Positions 1-10,451 of a DNA stretch of 64,000 bases are shown here, piece after piece. The stretch comes from Spiroplasma endosymbiont of 'Nebria riversi' (lineage in GTDB: Bacteria > Bacillota_I > Bacilli_A > Mycoplasmatales > Nriv7). Position 1 is the first letter of the stretch. Every line of letters begins with the position of its first letter. The notes under the pieces are model-generated. The model made no database searches and was not told the DNA's origin. It saw only the letters and a list, made by a program, of their open reading frames with translations. The translations under genes and the position numbers were made by a program. The stretch spans positions 930,001 through 994,000 of the forward strand of contig NZ_CP065193.1 of the NCBI RefSeq assembly GCF_018831625.1, read 5' to 3'.

Positions 1-310
1 GAATCAATAAATTTCATTGTTCATAATTTAAATGACTTCAATAAATAAAATAATTACGGAAAGCACCAAAACTTGCGCGGCAATTTTTACATAAATATTT
101 TTGTTTTCCTTCTGAATTATGTCCATTTTTAACGCAATGGCAAGATTCACATTTAGGGCATTAAATACCTTGTGCTCTAAATTTTTGATCAATTTCATTT
201 AAACGTTTTTGTTTTTTTATTAATTCTGCTTTTTGTTTGACTTTCTCATAAAATTCTAAAAATTGATCATCTGTTAAAGTATTTACTAGTTCTTGAATTA
301 TTTTTTCCAT
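1..310 (-). pseudogene. Zinc-ribbon DDE transposase, N-terminal fragment
   Basis: The protein begins MEKIIQELVNTL and has two CxxC pairs (CPKCESCHC and CKNC), the zinc ribbon that precedes the DDE domain in IS1595/IS1-like transposases. The ATG at 308-310 follows a GGTGG-type ribosome site. An in-frame TAA at 161-163 lies just before the first CxxC; the equivalent codon in the 35.2 kb copy is AAA. The rest of the gene lies outside the window. Family placement rests on the ribbon plus the IDETF motif seen in other copies and is moderately sure. Confidence 0.8.
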
Positions 311-394
311 AATTATTATCCACCTCTATCATATTAAAAATATACCTAAAATTAAGTATATTCAATAAATATCAAGATTTTTCTACAAAATTAA
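1..394 (-). mobile_element. IS1595-like element, copy 1 (cut by the window edge)
   Basis: This is the transposase 5' part plus one terminal inverted repeat of the element seen more fully at 26.1, 35.2 and 54 kb. The terminus reads TATCAAGATTTTTCTACAAA and ends near 394. Plectrovirus-derived sequence begins directly after it. Confidence 0.8.
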
Positions 395-444
395 AACAAT
401 TTTTTGATTTGGTGTAGTAAAAAAATAGTTTTGGAGTTTTAGAA

Positions 445-621
445 ATGAAAATGTGAGTTAGCGGGGGCGAACCACCTAAAAATTATTGTCGAAAGTTTAT
501 ATATTCTATTAATAAAAAAACTGGATTAGAACAAAAAATTTGAGCGTCTAAATCTGCAGTTGAATCTGTTAGAACTGATTTAGTCGGTGATAATTGACTT
601 TGTGTTGATATTGCATATTAA
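445..621 (+). CDS. Small plectrovirus protein (58 aa, fragmentary context)
   Basis: Homologous to the 64-aa protein at 55858-56052: both start MKMWV and share the stretch around KKTGLEQKIWASKSAVESVR. Three Trp codons are TGA. The C-terminus here is shorter, ending CVDIAY instead of CVDFVEHNCLKK. An upstream TTGGAGTTTTAGAA sequence provides the ribosome site, as in the second copy. Function unknown; in prophage 2 it lies between a 110-aa phage protein and a 70-aa membrane protein. This fragment sits between an IS1595-like end and an IS3 copy, so it is a stranded piece of a third plectrovirus insertion. Confidence 0.6.
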
Positions 622-650
622 AAGATTAGAAAATTAAGGAGAAAAGAAAG

Positions 651-699
651 ATGAGTATATTTGGATTAGTATTTTTTACAATTTTAACATTATTATTAG
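651..699 (+). pseudogene. Start of the phage 70-aa membrane protein, cut by IS3
   Basis: The first 16 codons (MSIFGLVFFTILTLLL) match the gene at 56083-56295, with the same GGAGAAAAGAAAG leader. The IS3 element begins at 700 and the remainder of the gene is not on its other side, so this is a rearranged junction and not a clean insertion. Confidence 0.75.
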
Positions 700-1915
700 T
701 GGTATGGCAACCCTTTTTTGGACACTTTTTATGTAGACTGTCATTTTCTAAATTCAACAGGCGTTAAATAATTTAAACTGCCATGTATTCTACGATTATT
801 GTATCAATTAACAAAATCAAATAATTCGCATTTTAATTGTGTTAAATTTTCAAATTCTTTACCCTTGATAAATTCCGTTTTAAAAGTTTTGTAAGTTGTT
901 TCAGCCACAGCATTGTCATAAGGATAACCCTTCGCATTCAATGATCTTTTAATATTAAAGGTTATTAAAATTTCATCAATGATTTTATTTTTGAACTCAT
1001 TACCACGATCAGTATGAAATAAAGTTATTTTATTTAATGGTCGTGTTATTTTATGAAAAGCTTGTTGAACTAGTTCAGCGGTTTTGTTTGGTCAGACACT
1101 ATAGCCAATTATTTATCGATTAAACAAGTCAATTAATAAACAAATATAATGTCATTTTCCTCCAACTTGCACATATGTTAAATCACTAACAACAACTTCA
1201 TTAGGTTTTTTGTTATTAAATTGACGATTTAAAACATTACTAATTTGGTTATTATTAACCATTGTTTTATGATTATGATATTTTAATTTGGTGTATTTAG
1301 AAACCAAATTATTTTTGATCATAAGGAATCTGATTTTTCGACGTGATAAGATAATATCTTTTCTCATTAAAACAGCTTTAATTTTACGAGCACCATAAAT
1401 TTTACGACTTTTATTAAATGCACTGATAACTTCTTCTTCATAATTATTAACATCATACTTAACACAATTATTAGTTTGATAATAATATGTTGATTTTGCT
1501 ATTTTTAATATTTGACACATTTTTAGCACGGAATATTTTTCTTTATTATTGTTAATAATTCCTATTTTTTGCCAATTATCAGTGCTGCCTGCTTTAAAAT
1601 GTCATTTCCCATTCGTAATTGTTGGTTTTCTTTTCGCAAGTAAATTAATTCATTTTCTTCGACAGTGCGATTATCTTGCACTTTAAATGACCCAAAATTA
1701 TTAAAATTTTCAATTCACTGATATACGGCTGATTTCGAAAACCCGTATTCTTTAATAATTTCAACAATGCTTTTTCCGTTTTGATAAAGCATTGTTGAAA
1801 TTATTAAATTCATTTGAATATGAGTTTTTCCCATTTTTATCTTCCTACTTTCTTAATAATTTTATTTTATTTGAAAGTCCAAATAAGTATAGTCCAACTT
1901 ATTGTAACCTATCCA
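700..1915 (-). mobile_element. IS3-family element, copy A
   Basis: About 1.2 kb bounded by TGGTATGGCAACCC (700) and the complement of TGGATAGGTTACAATAAG (ending 1915). These imperfect inverted ends recur in every IS3 copy of the window. It carries orfA (1562-1834) and orfB (729-1529). The two flanks share no target duplication: the left flank is a phage gene and the right flank is unrelated. Confidence 0.85.
729..1529 (-). pseudogene. IS3 orfB transposase with a nonsense codon
   Basis: An rve-type integrase core with the DDE residues visible in VVSDLTYVQ, LFHTDRGNEF and the E of NAVAETTYK. Length is 267 codons if TGA is Trp. A TAA at 1113-1115 replaces the Glu codon of the LFNREIIGYS motif seen in other copies. 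In this family OrfB is made as an OrfAB fusion by -1 frameshifting. The partner orfA (1562-1834) is open, but its residues 4 to about 14 differ from other copies because of small compensating indels. Confidence 0.8.
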
Positions 1916-2006
1916 ATTTTCAATTTTTTCACAAACAACTAAACTATTTGTACTTGTTTCAATTAAAGTTATTGTTCTGAATAGCTAATATCGTTTTTAT
2001 AAAACC

Positions 2007-4247
2007 TTATACTATAGTAGTAATTGTATTTGTTCTTACTGCCCCTTCTCTTTCTGATGAAAAAAATGCTTCACCGTTAAATGTTATTTTATCATTGTTT
2101 TTATCTAAAGTAATTTCATTGGGTAATAAACTATATTTTTGTAAAATTTGCATTACTTCTGTAATTGATAATGTAACTATTTGTTCTTTATTGTTATAAT
2201 CAATTATTTTAGCAGTAATATTTCCTGTAATTTTTTGTTTTAAATTTAATATAACTTTAGATATAATTATTCTTACTGGATAAGTAATTTTTAATTTTTC
2301 ATCGGGATTAAGTTCAAATTTATCAGCGGGTTCCTTAAAAATACTTAAAATCATTTCTTGTTCTTGTTTATTTTTGTTTGATAAATCAAATTCATTTGAT
2401 AATACATTAATGATTTCAGAATTTTTATTATTTATATTTGTAAAATCTGTTAATTTCATTTCATCATCAGAATTTATGTTTCAACCATTTAATTTATTTT
2501 CTTGTTTTGTTTTAGTTAATCCTGTTGTAATTTGAAATACTAATTTTGATTTCGAATTATATTCACAAGCAGGTACATTAAATGATCTTTTATTTGGAGT
2601 TTTATTGATAATTTCTCTATCAGAACATACATTTTTAGGAACATTAGATCATGAAAATGAATTTTCTTGTTTTGTTATTTCAGTATTTGAAAAATTTAAA
2701 TTATTAGTATCAATATATTTTATTTCTTTAAATTTTAAATTAGGGCTTTCATCACGAAACTTAAAAAATACTGCTCTTTTAATTAATTCATTTAAATTAA
2801 TAGCATTAATTTCATCTTTATTTTTAATTTTATAATTAACAGTAACTTCACCAAAATATTTACCATTGTCCTTTGCTTTAATTGTAGCTGATGTATCTGT
2901 TTTATTAATAATTTCTAATTGTGATATATCTAAATCAGGATTTAAATAATTTAATTCATTTAAAATAATTTCATCATTAATAATGTTATTAAATCTTAAA
3001 TTATTTATTTGAATAATAATATTTAAAAGCATTTTAGTTTTAGTTATTGCAAATGCATTACCACTTTTTTGTTCAATTATAATAGAACTAACTGCTTCAT
3101 TTATACCATTTATTTTATGTGGTTTTCATAAATTATCATCATACATAAAATAAAGGCCATCATCTGTTGCAAAATAAAGACTATTAGTTTCTACGCTATC
3201 AGAAATATCATTTTGATAAACAGATATAGAATTAATAAATCCTGATATTTCAATAATTTTTCTAGCACCATAATCGCCAGGTGTATTACTAATAAAATAA
3301 GATTTTCCTGTTTTAGTTATTGCAAATGCATTACCACTTATTGGTGCAATTGTAACAAAAATAACTGCTTCATTTATACCATTTATTTTTTGGACTCTTC
3401 AATCCGCTCCCATAAAATAAAGGCCATCGTTTGTTGCAAAATAAAGACTATTAGCTATGGTTGTACCAACAGTATTTGAAAAAATAGCAATATGATTAAC
3501 TGATATTGTTATTTCATTAATTTGTCTAACATTAAAATTATCTTTATTAATAAAATAAGATTTTCCTGTTTTAGTTATTGCAAACGCATTACCACTTTTT
3601 TGTTCAATTATAATAGAACTAACTGCTTCATTTATACCATTTATTTTATGTGGTTTTCATGAATTATCATCATGCATAAAATAAAGGCCATCATCTGTTG
3701 CGAAATAAAGACTATTAGCTTTTACGCTATCAGAAATATCATTTTGATAAACAGATATAGAATTAATAAATCCTGATATTTCAATAATTTTTCTAGCACC
3801 ATAATCACCAGGTGTATTACTAATAAAATAAGATTTTCCTGTTTTAGTTATTGCAAATGCATTACCACTTATTGGTGCAATTGTAACAAAAATAACTGCT
3901 TCATTTATACCATTTATTTTTTGGACTCTTCAATCTGCTCCCATAAAATAAAGGCCATCGTTTGTTGCAAAATAAAGACTATTAGCTACGGTTGTACCAA
4001 CAGTATTTGAAAAAATAGCAATATGATTAACTGATCTTGTTATTTCATTAATTTGTCTAACATTAAAATTATCTTTATTAATAAAATAAGAATTTATTAA
4101 ATTTAAATTATTAATATTTCTTTTAAATTTACTTATTTTTTTATTATTCTCAAGTTCTTGTTTTTCATAAGGACTATTGGCGACGACCCCTGCCATTCCG
4201 CCGCTCGTCATTGTTATTGCACTTAATAAACCAAGTAATTTTTTCAT
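2007..4247 (-). CDS. Secreted repeat protein, probable beta-propeller plus C-terminal domain
   Basis: 746 aa when TGA is Trp. The N-terminus (MKKLLGLLSAITMTSGGMAG) is a signal peptide without a lipobox Cys. Residues about 40-400 hold four units of about 89 aa, each with FAT(N/D)DGLYF followed by SGNAFAITKTGKSYF. Two subtypes alternate, giving a 534-bp DNA super-repeat. Each unit has two similar half-repeats of about 45 aa, which would suit a 7-8-bladed beta-propeller (inference). The last 345 aa form a separate domain with a KYFGEVTVNYKIK motif, shared with the paralogue at 6924-9161. The ATG at 4247 is chosen because AAAAGGA lies upstream and the paralogues align there. Likely a surface or secreted host-interaction protein; no family recognised with certainty. 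Confidence 0.75.
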
Positions 4248-4492
4248 ATTAATCAAATCCTTTTCATGAATTTTTGCTAATTAATAAATTTTTATAGTAA
4301 TCACTCGGACCTTTTTTAAATTTTTACAATCTAATTAATACAAATTAATCATAAACTATCAAATAAAAATTTCTATAATTTTTTCAAAATATTGAATACT
4401 AATTATAGAAAAATATTTATCTTTAAAAAAGAAAAATAAATTAACTAAATTTAACTTTGTTAAAATTGCTCTACCAAGAAAGGTGATTTTTT
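4248..4492. promoter_or_regulatory. Divergent intergenic region with an 11-bp inverted repeat
   Basis: Separates the minus-strand repeat protein from a plus-strand transposase piece. It contains TTTCTATAATT and AATTATAGAAA (about 4370-4411) separated by an AT-rich loop. No T-run follows in the direction of either gene, so this is not an obvious terminator. Promoters for both directions must lie here, but I could not pick convincing -35/-10 pairs. Confidence 0.35.
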
Positions 4493-5197
4493 ATGTTAGA
4501 AATTAATAATAATGTAAAAATCTTAGAAAACAAGCATTGATTCAGTTTATTCGCAACCCATAAAAATATGTACATCAATAAATGTGAACAATTGGCTAAT
4601 GAATATGAAAAATTAGATGAATACTTATATAAATATCATTATCGGTTAAAACAAGGTTATAAAGTAGTTCATTTTGCATCAAGAACAATTATTACAATTT
4701 TTGGTGAAGTTATTTTTAAACGACGCCGATATAAATATTGAAATCAAAAATCAGATAAATTTGAATATGTATGTTCACTAGATAAAGAAATTGGTTTATT
4801 GCCCAAACAACGCATTTATTTTGATGTCCAATTTAAATTTTTAAGTCTTTTGGGGTGATTGTAAAAGCTATCGTGATGTTTTAGATGCTCTAAATCATTG
4901 TTATATTTCAAAAGCTACTATTTCAAATATTTTAAATAAATACGATATTGCTGAATATTTTCAACTAGCAGAAAAAGAAACTAAAACTAGAATTGATGTC
5001 AAAAATAAGGATTTATATATTCAGCTAGATGAAACATTTTTAGCGACATTGAATAAGAAAGTTAAACAAGACCAAAGAATTCGTCTAGTTACTTTTCACA
5101 CCGGACATAAAGAAAAAAATTACAAAAATGCTCGTAGAGAATTAGAAAACAAACGAGGTCATTTTCTAATGTTAAAAGTTGGTAAACGAATAAATAC
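4493..5197 (+). pseudogene. ISLre2-type (UPF0236) transposase, N-terminal half
   Basis: Begins MLEINNNVKILENKHW with an AAGAAAGGTGA ribosome site. The middle shows IIGEV-like sequence (TIFGEVIFKRRRYKYW) and YIQLDETFLATL, typical of ISLre2-family transposases. A one-base slip near 4850 (GGGGTGATTG) breaks the frame between LSLLG and GDCKSYRDVLDAL. The gene is cut at RINT by IS3 copy B. A C-terminal half from a different copy is at 42.4-43.2 kb; the two overlap over about 50 residues, so they are not halves of one gene. Confidence 0.8.
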
Positions 5198-6416
5198 TGG
5201 TATGGCCATCCTTTTTTGGACACTTTTTATGTAGACTGTCATTTTCTAAATTCAACAGGCGTTAAATAATTTAAACTGCCATGTATTTTAAGATTATTGT
5301 ATCAATTAACAAAATCAAATAATTCGCATTTTAATTGTGTTAAATTTTCAAATTTTTTACCCTTGATAAATTCCGTTTTAAAGGTTTTGTAAGTTGTTTC
5401 AGCCACAGCATTGTCATAAGGACAACCCTTCGCGCTCAATGATCTTTTAATATTAAAGGTTATTAAAATTTCATCAATGATTTTATTTTTGAACTCATTA
5501 CCACGATCAGTATGAAATAAAGTTATTTTATTTAATGGTCGTGTTATTTTATGAAAAGCTTGTTGAACTAGTTCAGCGGTGTTGTTTGGTTCGGCACTAT
5601 AGCCAATTATTTCTCGATTAAACAAGTCAATTAATAAACAAATATAATGTCATTTTCCTCCAACTTGCACATATTTTAAATCACTAACAACAACTTCATT
5701 AGGTTTTTTGTTATTAAATTGAAGATTTAAAACATTACTAATTTGGTCATTATTAACCACTGTTTTATGATTACGATATTTTAATTTGGTCTATTTAGAA
5801 ACCAAATTATTTTTGATCATAAGTAATCTGATTTTTCGACATGATAAGATAATATCTTTTCTCATTAAAACAGCTTTAATTTTACGAGCACCATAAATTT
5901 TAGGGCTTTTATTAAATGCACTGATAACTTCTTCTTCATAATTATTAACATCATACTTAACACAATTATTAGTTTGATAATAATATGTTGATTTTGCTAT
6001 TTTTAATATTTGACACATTTTTAGCACGGAATATTTTTCTTTATTATTGTTAATAATTCCTATTTTTTGCCAATTATCAGTGCTGCTTGCTTTAAAATGT
6101 CATTTCTCATTCGTAATTGTTGGTTTTCTTTTCGCGAGTAAATTAATTCATTTTCTTCGACAGTGCGATTATCTTACACTTTAAATGACCCGAAATTATT
6201 AAAATTTTCAATTCACTGATATACGGCTGATTTTGAAACCCCGTATTCTTTAATAATTTCAACAATGCTTTTTCCGTTTTGATAAAGCATGACAATTTGT
6301 TTTTTGAATTCATTTGAATATGAGTTTTTCCCCATTTTTATCTTCCTACTTTCTTAATAATTTTATTTTATTTGAAAGTCCAAATAAATATGGTCCAACT
6401 TATTGTAACCTATCCA
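5198..6416 (-). mobile_element. IS3-family element, copy B
   Basis: 1219 bp with the same ends as copy A. The left flank is ISLre2 transposase and the right flank is a plectrovirus gene fragment; no short target duplication is visible, so the element sits at a recombination joint. orfA (6060-6335) has a TAA at 6174-6176 where other copies have CAA. Confidence 0.85.
5227..6027 (-). pseudogene. IS3 orfB transposase with a nonsense codon
   Basis: Same 267-codon frame as copy A with the DDE core intact (VVSDLKYVQ, LFHTDRGNEF, NAVAETTYK). A TAG at 5791-5793 interrupts the segment LVSKYTKLKY where other copies have TAC (Tyr). The orfA of this copy also carries a stop, so this element cannot make an active OrfAB protein by itself. 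Confidence 0.8.
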
Positions 6417-6528
6417 CCGTTTGTTTATTAAATCACGGAATTTTAGGTGCTTTAATTAAAATTGCGTTTTGCTTTTCTTTTAAGAGATATTTTTTAGTAT
6501 TTAAGAAGATGTTTTCAATGTTTTTCAT
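6417..6528 (-). pseudogene. Plectrovirus gene fragment (N-terminus of the 110-aa protein)
   Basis: Reads MKNIENIFLNTKKYLL..., closely matching the first about 35 residues of the phage gene at 55327-55659 (MRNIENIFLNTEKYLL). It has its own good ribosome site (AAGAAAGG) upstream. It is cut by IS3 copy B at the Pro/Trp after IKAPKIP. This is another stranded piece of a plectrovirus insertion. Confidence 0.7.
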
Positions 6529-6923
6529 AGTAAATTACCTTTCTTATTTGTTATAAACTAAGTTATTTAACTAAGTTTTTTAAACATTTATATATCGCAG
6601 ATTTGAATGTTTAACGATTTTTGTTAGTAAACTTCGTTTACTAATTAACTTAGTTTGATTTTATGGGTGCAAAAAAATATAAGGCATAATTAAAAATAAT
6701 AAGTGTTAATTTAACCTATGTAATATACCACAGACTTATGACAAACACAAGAAGTTTTTTAAAAAAGGAATGATAAATTTAAAATAATGCAGAAAATTTT
6801 TAAAAATAATTTATAATGAAATTCCAGGATAAAGAAATTGCAGATTAGTTTTTGGAGAAAGGATGTTGATTATTCGATAAATTTTTACTGATTAATAAAA
6901 TTTATGAAAGTAATTTGATGTTA
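6529..6923. other. Non-coding phage-type leader and promoter zone
   Basis: About 390 bp without a gene. It holds a 9-bp hairpin (TTAGTAAAC / GTTTACTAA, 6624-6644) that recurs at 55186-55206 upstream of the homologous phage gene in prophage 2. The part near 6812 has a TATAAT but no convincing -35. It then leads into the repeat-protein pseudogene. Confidence 0.5.
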
Positions 6924-9161
6924 ATGAAAAAATTACTAGGAATCTTAGGAACTATAACAATAGCAGGAAGCGGAATGTCAGGAATCATCGGAAACGCTCC
7001 AACTTCAGCAAAAAGTGAAATCAATCATTTAAAAACAAATAATTTAAAAAATTTAGATAAAAAAGTTTATTTGATTGAAGATAAACCAAACAATTATGAT
7101 GCTATAGAAATTAGCGAAATAAAAGGTCAAGTTAATGATATTGCAATCCATGACAGAAACGTTGCTTCTACAATTGCTGGTGCTACTTATTTTGCAACAG
7201 ATGATGGATTATATTTTAAATCAAGACCTTCATCAAATTTAATTAAAATTAATGGAATAAATAACAAGGTTAATCGCATTATAATTTCTCAATCAACAGG
7301 AGAAGCTTATGCAATATCTGCAAATAAAAAAGTTTATTTGATTGAAGATAAACCAAACAATTATGATGCTATAGAAATTAGCGAAATAAAAGGTCAAGTT
7401 AATGATATTGCAATTCATGACAGAAACGTTGCTTCTACAGTTGATGGCGCTACTTATTTTGCAACAGATGATGGATTATATTTTAAATCAAGACCTTCAT
7501 CAAATTTAATTAAAATTAATGGAATAAATAACAAGGTTAATCGCATTATAATTTCTTAATCAACAGGAGAAGCTTATGCAATATCTGCAAATAAAAAAGT
7601 TTATTTGATTGAAGATAAACCAAACAATTATGATGCTATAGAAATTAGCGAAATAAAAGGTCAAGTTAATGATATTGCAATCCATGACAGAAACGTTGCT
7701 TCTACAGTTGCGGGTGCTACTTATTTTGCAACAGATGATGGATTATATTTTAAATCAAGACCTTCATCAAATTTAATTAAAATTAATGGAACAAATAACA
7801 AGGTTAATGGCATTATAATTTCTCGTTCAACAGGAGAAGCTTATGCAATATCTGCAAATAAAAAAGTTTATTTGATTGAAGATAAACCAAACAATTATGA
7901 TGCTATAGAAATTAGCGAAATAAAAGGTCAAGTTAATGATATTGCAATTCATGACAGAAACGTTGCTTCTACAGTTGCTGGTGCTACTTATTTTGCAACA
8001 GATGATGGATTATATTTTAAATCAAGACCTTCATCAAATTTAATTAAAATTAATGGAATAAATGAAACAGTTATTTCTATTATAATTGAACAAAAAAGTG
8101 GTAATGTATTTGCGATAACTAAAACTAAAATGCTTTTAAATATTATTATTCAAATAAATAATTTAAGGTTTAATAACATTATTAATGATGAAATTATTTT
8201 AAATGAATTAAATTATTTAAATCCCGATTTAGATATATCACAATTAGAAATTATTAATAAAACAGATACATTGGCTACAATTAAAGCAAAAGATAATGGT
8301 AAATATTTTGGTGAAGTTACTGTTAATTATAAAATTAAAAATAAAGATGAAGCTAGTTCTATTGATTTAAGCGAATTAATTAAGAAAGCAATTTTCTTTA
8401 AATATAAAGACGCTAACAAAAATTCTAATGTAAAATTTAAAGAAATAAATTATATTGATATTAATAATTTAAATTTTTCAAATAATGAAATAACAAAAAA
8501 AGAAAATTCATTTTTATGATCTAATGTTCCTAAAAATATATGTTCTGATAGAGAAATTACCAATAAAACTCCGGATATAAGATCATTTAATGTACCTGCT
8601 TGTGAATATAATTCAAAATCAAAATTGGTATTTCAAATTACAACAGGATTAACTAAAACAAAACAAGAAAATAAATTAAATGGTTGAAGCATAAATTCTG
8701 ATGATGAAATGAAATTAACAGATTTTACAAATATAAATAATAAAAATTCTGAAATTATTAATGTATTATCAAATGAATTTGATTTATCAAACACAAATAA
8801 GCAAGAACAAGAAATGATTTTAAGTATTTTTAAGGAATCCGCTGATAAATTTGAACTTAATCCCAACGAAAAATTAAAAATTAATTATTCAGTAAGAATA
8901 GTTAAATCTGAAATTATATTAAATTTAAAGCAAAAAATTATGGGAACAATTACTTCTAAAATAATTGATGATAGTAATAAAGAACAAATATTTACATTAC
9001 CAATTACAGAAGTAATGCAAATTTTACAAAATCATGGTGTATTACCAAGTGAAATTACTATAGATAAAAACAATGATAAAATAACATTTAATGGTGAAGC
9101 ATTTTTTTCATCAGAAATAGAAGGGCCAGTAAGAACAAATGCAGTTACTACCATAGTATAA
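6924..9161 (+). pseudogene. Secreted repeat protein paralogue with one nonsense codon
   Basis: Paralogue of the minus-strand gene at 2007-4247: same signal peptide type (MKKLLGILGTITIAGSG), four 89-aa units with FATDDGLYF, and the same C-terminal domain ending in TTIV. All 746 codons are in one frame except a TAA at 7557-7559, where the neighbouring repeats have CAA (Gln). The product would therefore stop after two repeats unless read through or repaired. Its repeats are nearly identical to one another, unlike those of the minus-strand gene. The ATG at 6924 aligns with the paralogues; ATG 6918 is also possible. Whether the gene is dead or switches by repeat recombination cannot be told here. 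Confidence 0.75.
7060..8065 (+). repeat. Tandem 267-bp coding repeats (about 3.8 copies)
   Basis: The sequence AAAGTTTATTTGATTGAAGA begins near 7062, 7329, 7596 and 7863, a constant 267-bp period (89 codons). Units differ at only a few positions, one of them the nonsense codon. Such near-identical repeats are expected to gain or lose units by slippage. Confidence 0.9.
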
Positions 9162-9256
9162 GGTTTTATTAAAAAATATTTATTTTTTAGGAGCAATCAG
9201 TTTAATTGGAACAAGAACAACAAATTTAATTTTTTGTGAAAAATAAAAAAATATTC

Positions 9257-9292
9257 AAACCAGTAATTAATTAAAATTACTGGTTTTTTATT
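9257..9292 (+). terminator. Rho-independent terminator
   Basis: ACCAGTAAT ... ATTACTGGT stem followed by TTTTTTATTTT. It lies about 100 bp after the repeat-protein stop and overlaps the 3' end of the converging phage transposase. Confidence 0.85.
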
Positions 9293-10377
9293 TTGTCAAA
9301 ATAAAAAAATGTTTCAAGGCTTGAAATGGAGTTTTAGTGTTTAAAGATAAATGACGACGTTCAAAGTTGTAATAGTAATAATATTGATTTAAGAAATGTT
9401 GAAGTTCATTTTGATTTAGTTTTTTATCCTTAGCATAAAATAATTTGGTATAATGTTGATGGAATCGTTCAATTTTGCCATTTGATTGTGGCGAGCGAAT
9501 CGGCGTGGTTTCGTGAACAATTCCATTTTTTGAAAGAAAGGTTGTAAAAGGCCTTTCTTTTACTTTGTATGTTTTTTTATTGCTTCAATTAGTAGTAGTA
9601 AATTCAGGGGCATTATCAGTACGAAGGCGTTTAATTGTTATGCCCAAGCGCGCTAAAATCTTTCATTGCTCTTTGCAGGGCATTGATTGCGTTATTGGTT
9701 CCTAAACTATCATAAACATAGCCAAATACTATGCGTGTCATTTCGTCAATGAAATCATAAATGTAATATTTTTTATCAACCGGAAAATTTGATGTGGTAA
9801 TAATTTTGGCATCCATTTGTAAAAGACCAATCTCGGAGACTTCATAACGCTTAAAATGGCATTTTGTTTGTTTGATTTGCTGTTTTAATTCTTTTCAACG
9901 AGGGTCGGATTTAATTCAACGATAAAAAGTTTTGATATTTTTTGGAATTTTTGAATTTTCAACATCGTGAAAACCGATTTTTAAATTATTAAATAAAGAC
10001 CACATTCCACCGGCTTGAAGATTTTTGTAATCAAAATATAAATCACATACTTTTTTGCGAGAATTTAAACTATATTGATAATTAAGATTTTGTGGCTTTG
10101 TAGTTTTAAACAATAACAAATTTAAATTGTCAGAATAATAAGCAGTCATAATTTTTTGTGCCCAACGATAAAAAGTTTTTGTTGCACCCTTAAAATATTT
10201 TTTAATAAGTTTTGTTAAAGTAGTTTCTTCAATATAAAAATAAGTACATAAATTTAAATAGGCAGTAATGCGTTTTTTATTTTTATAGTAATAAGGATTA
10301 CGGCAATTAGCAATTAATCAGCTTTGTACTTTTGCTTTTAAATCTGCTAAATCAGCTTGGGAAATAATATATTTCAT
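9288..10377 (-). pseudogene. Plectrovirus rve/IS481-like transposase, frameshifted
   Basis: Matches the intact 360-aa transposase at 60412-61494. DDE residues are recognisable (LQMDAKII, the D of RTDNAPEF, SNGKIERFH). A one-base insertion near 9641 (GGGC against GGA in the intact copy) shifts the frame between AMKDF and the second catalytic Asp. The ATG at 10377 matches the second copy. The C-terminus (LKHFFILTK) differs slightly from LQKLLTK. Such transposases are regularly encoded by SpV1-type phages and are thought to help integration. Confidence 0.8.
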
Positions 10378-10397
10378 TTTTAAAATAATTAAATTAA

Positions 10398-10427
10398 GAA
10401 AACCGTATTTTTTGTAATACAATTTTC
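10398..10427 (-). terminator. Conserved 12-6-12 stem upstream of the transposase gene
   Basis: Read on the minus strand: GAAAATTGTATT, loop ACAAAA, AATACGGTTTTC, then TTAATTT. The same stem is at 60362-60391 in prophage 2. Two base pairs change from U-A/C-G to U-G/U-G, so pairing in RNA is kept. Likely a terminator or attenuator between the late genes and the transposase. Confidence 0.6.
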
Positions 10428-10451
10428 AAACATATTTATTAAAATTGCTAA

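Noticed and set aside
2605-2835. Plus-strand ORF antisense to the repeat protein
   Set aside because: Its composition mirrors the opposite coding strand; no ribosome site and no paralogue conservation independent of the minus-strand gene.
2007-4247. Several separate short ORFs when TGA is read as stop
   Set aside because: With TGA as Trp they join into one frame with a continuous repeat pattern, and the conserved genes of the window show the same code.
4370-4411. Terminator between the divergent genes
   Set aside because: Loop is long and no T-run follows; it lies upstream, not downstream, of both genes.
7060-8065. CRISPR-like regular repeats
   Set aside because: The repeats are 267 bp, coding and contiguous, without spacers.
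10398-10427. Xer/dif-type recombination site
   Set aside because: Arms do not match known dif arms, and changes between copies keep RNA pairing and not arm sequence.
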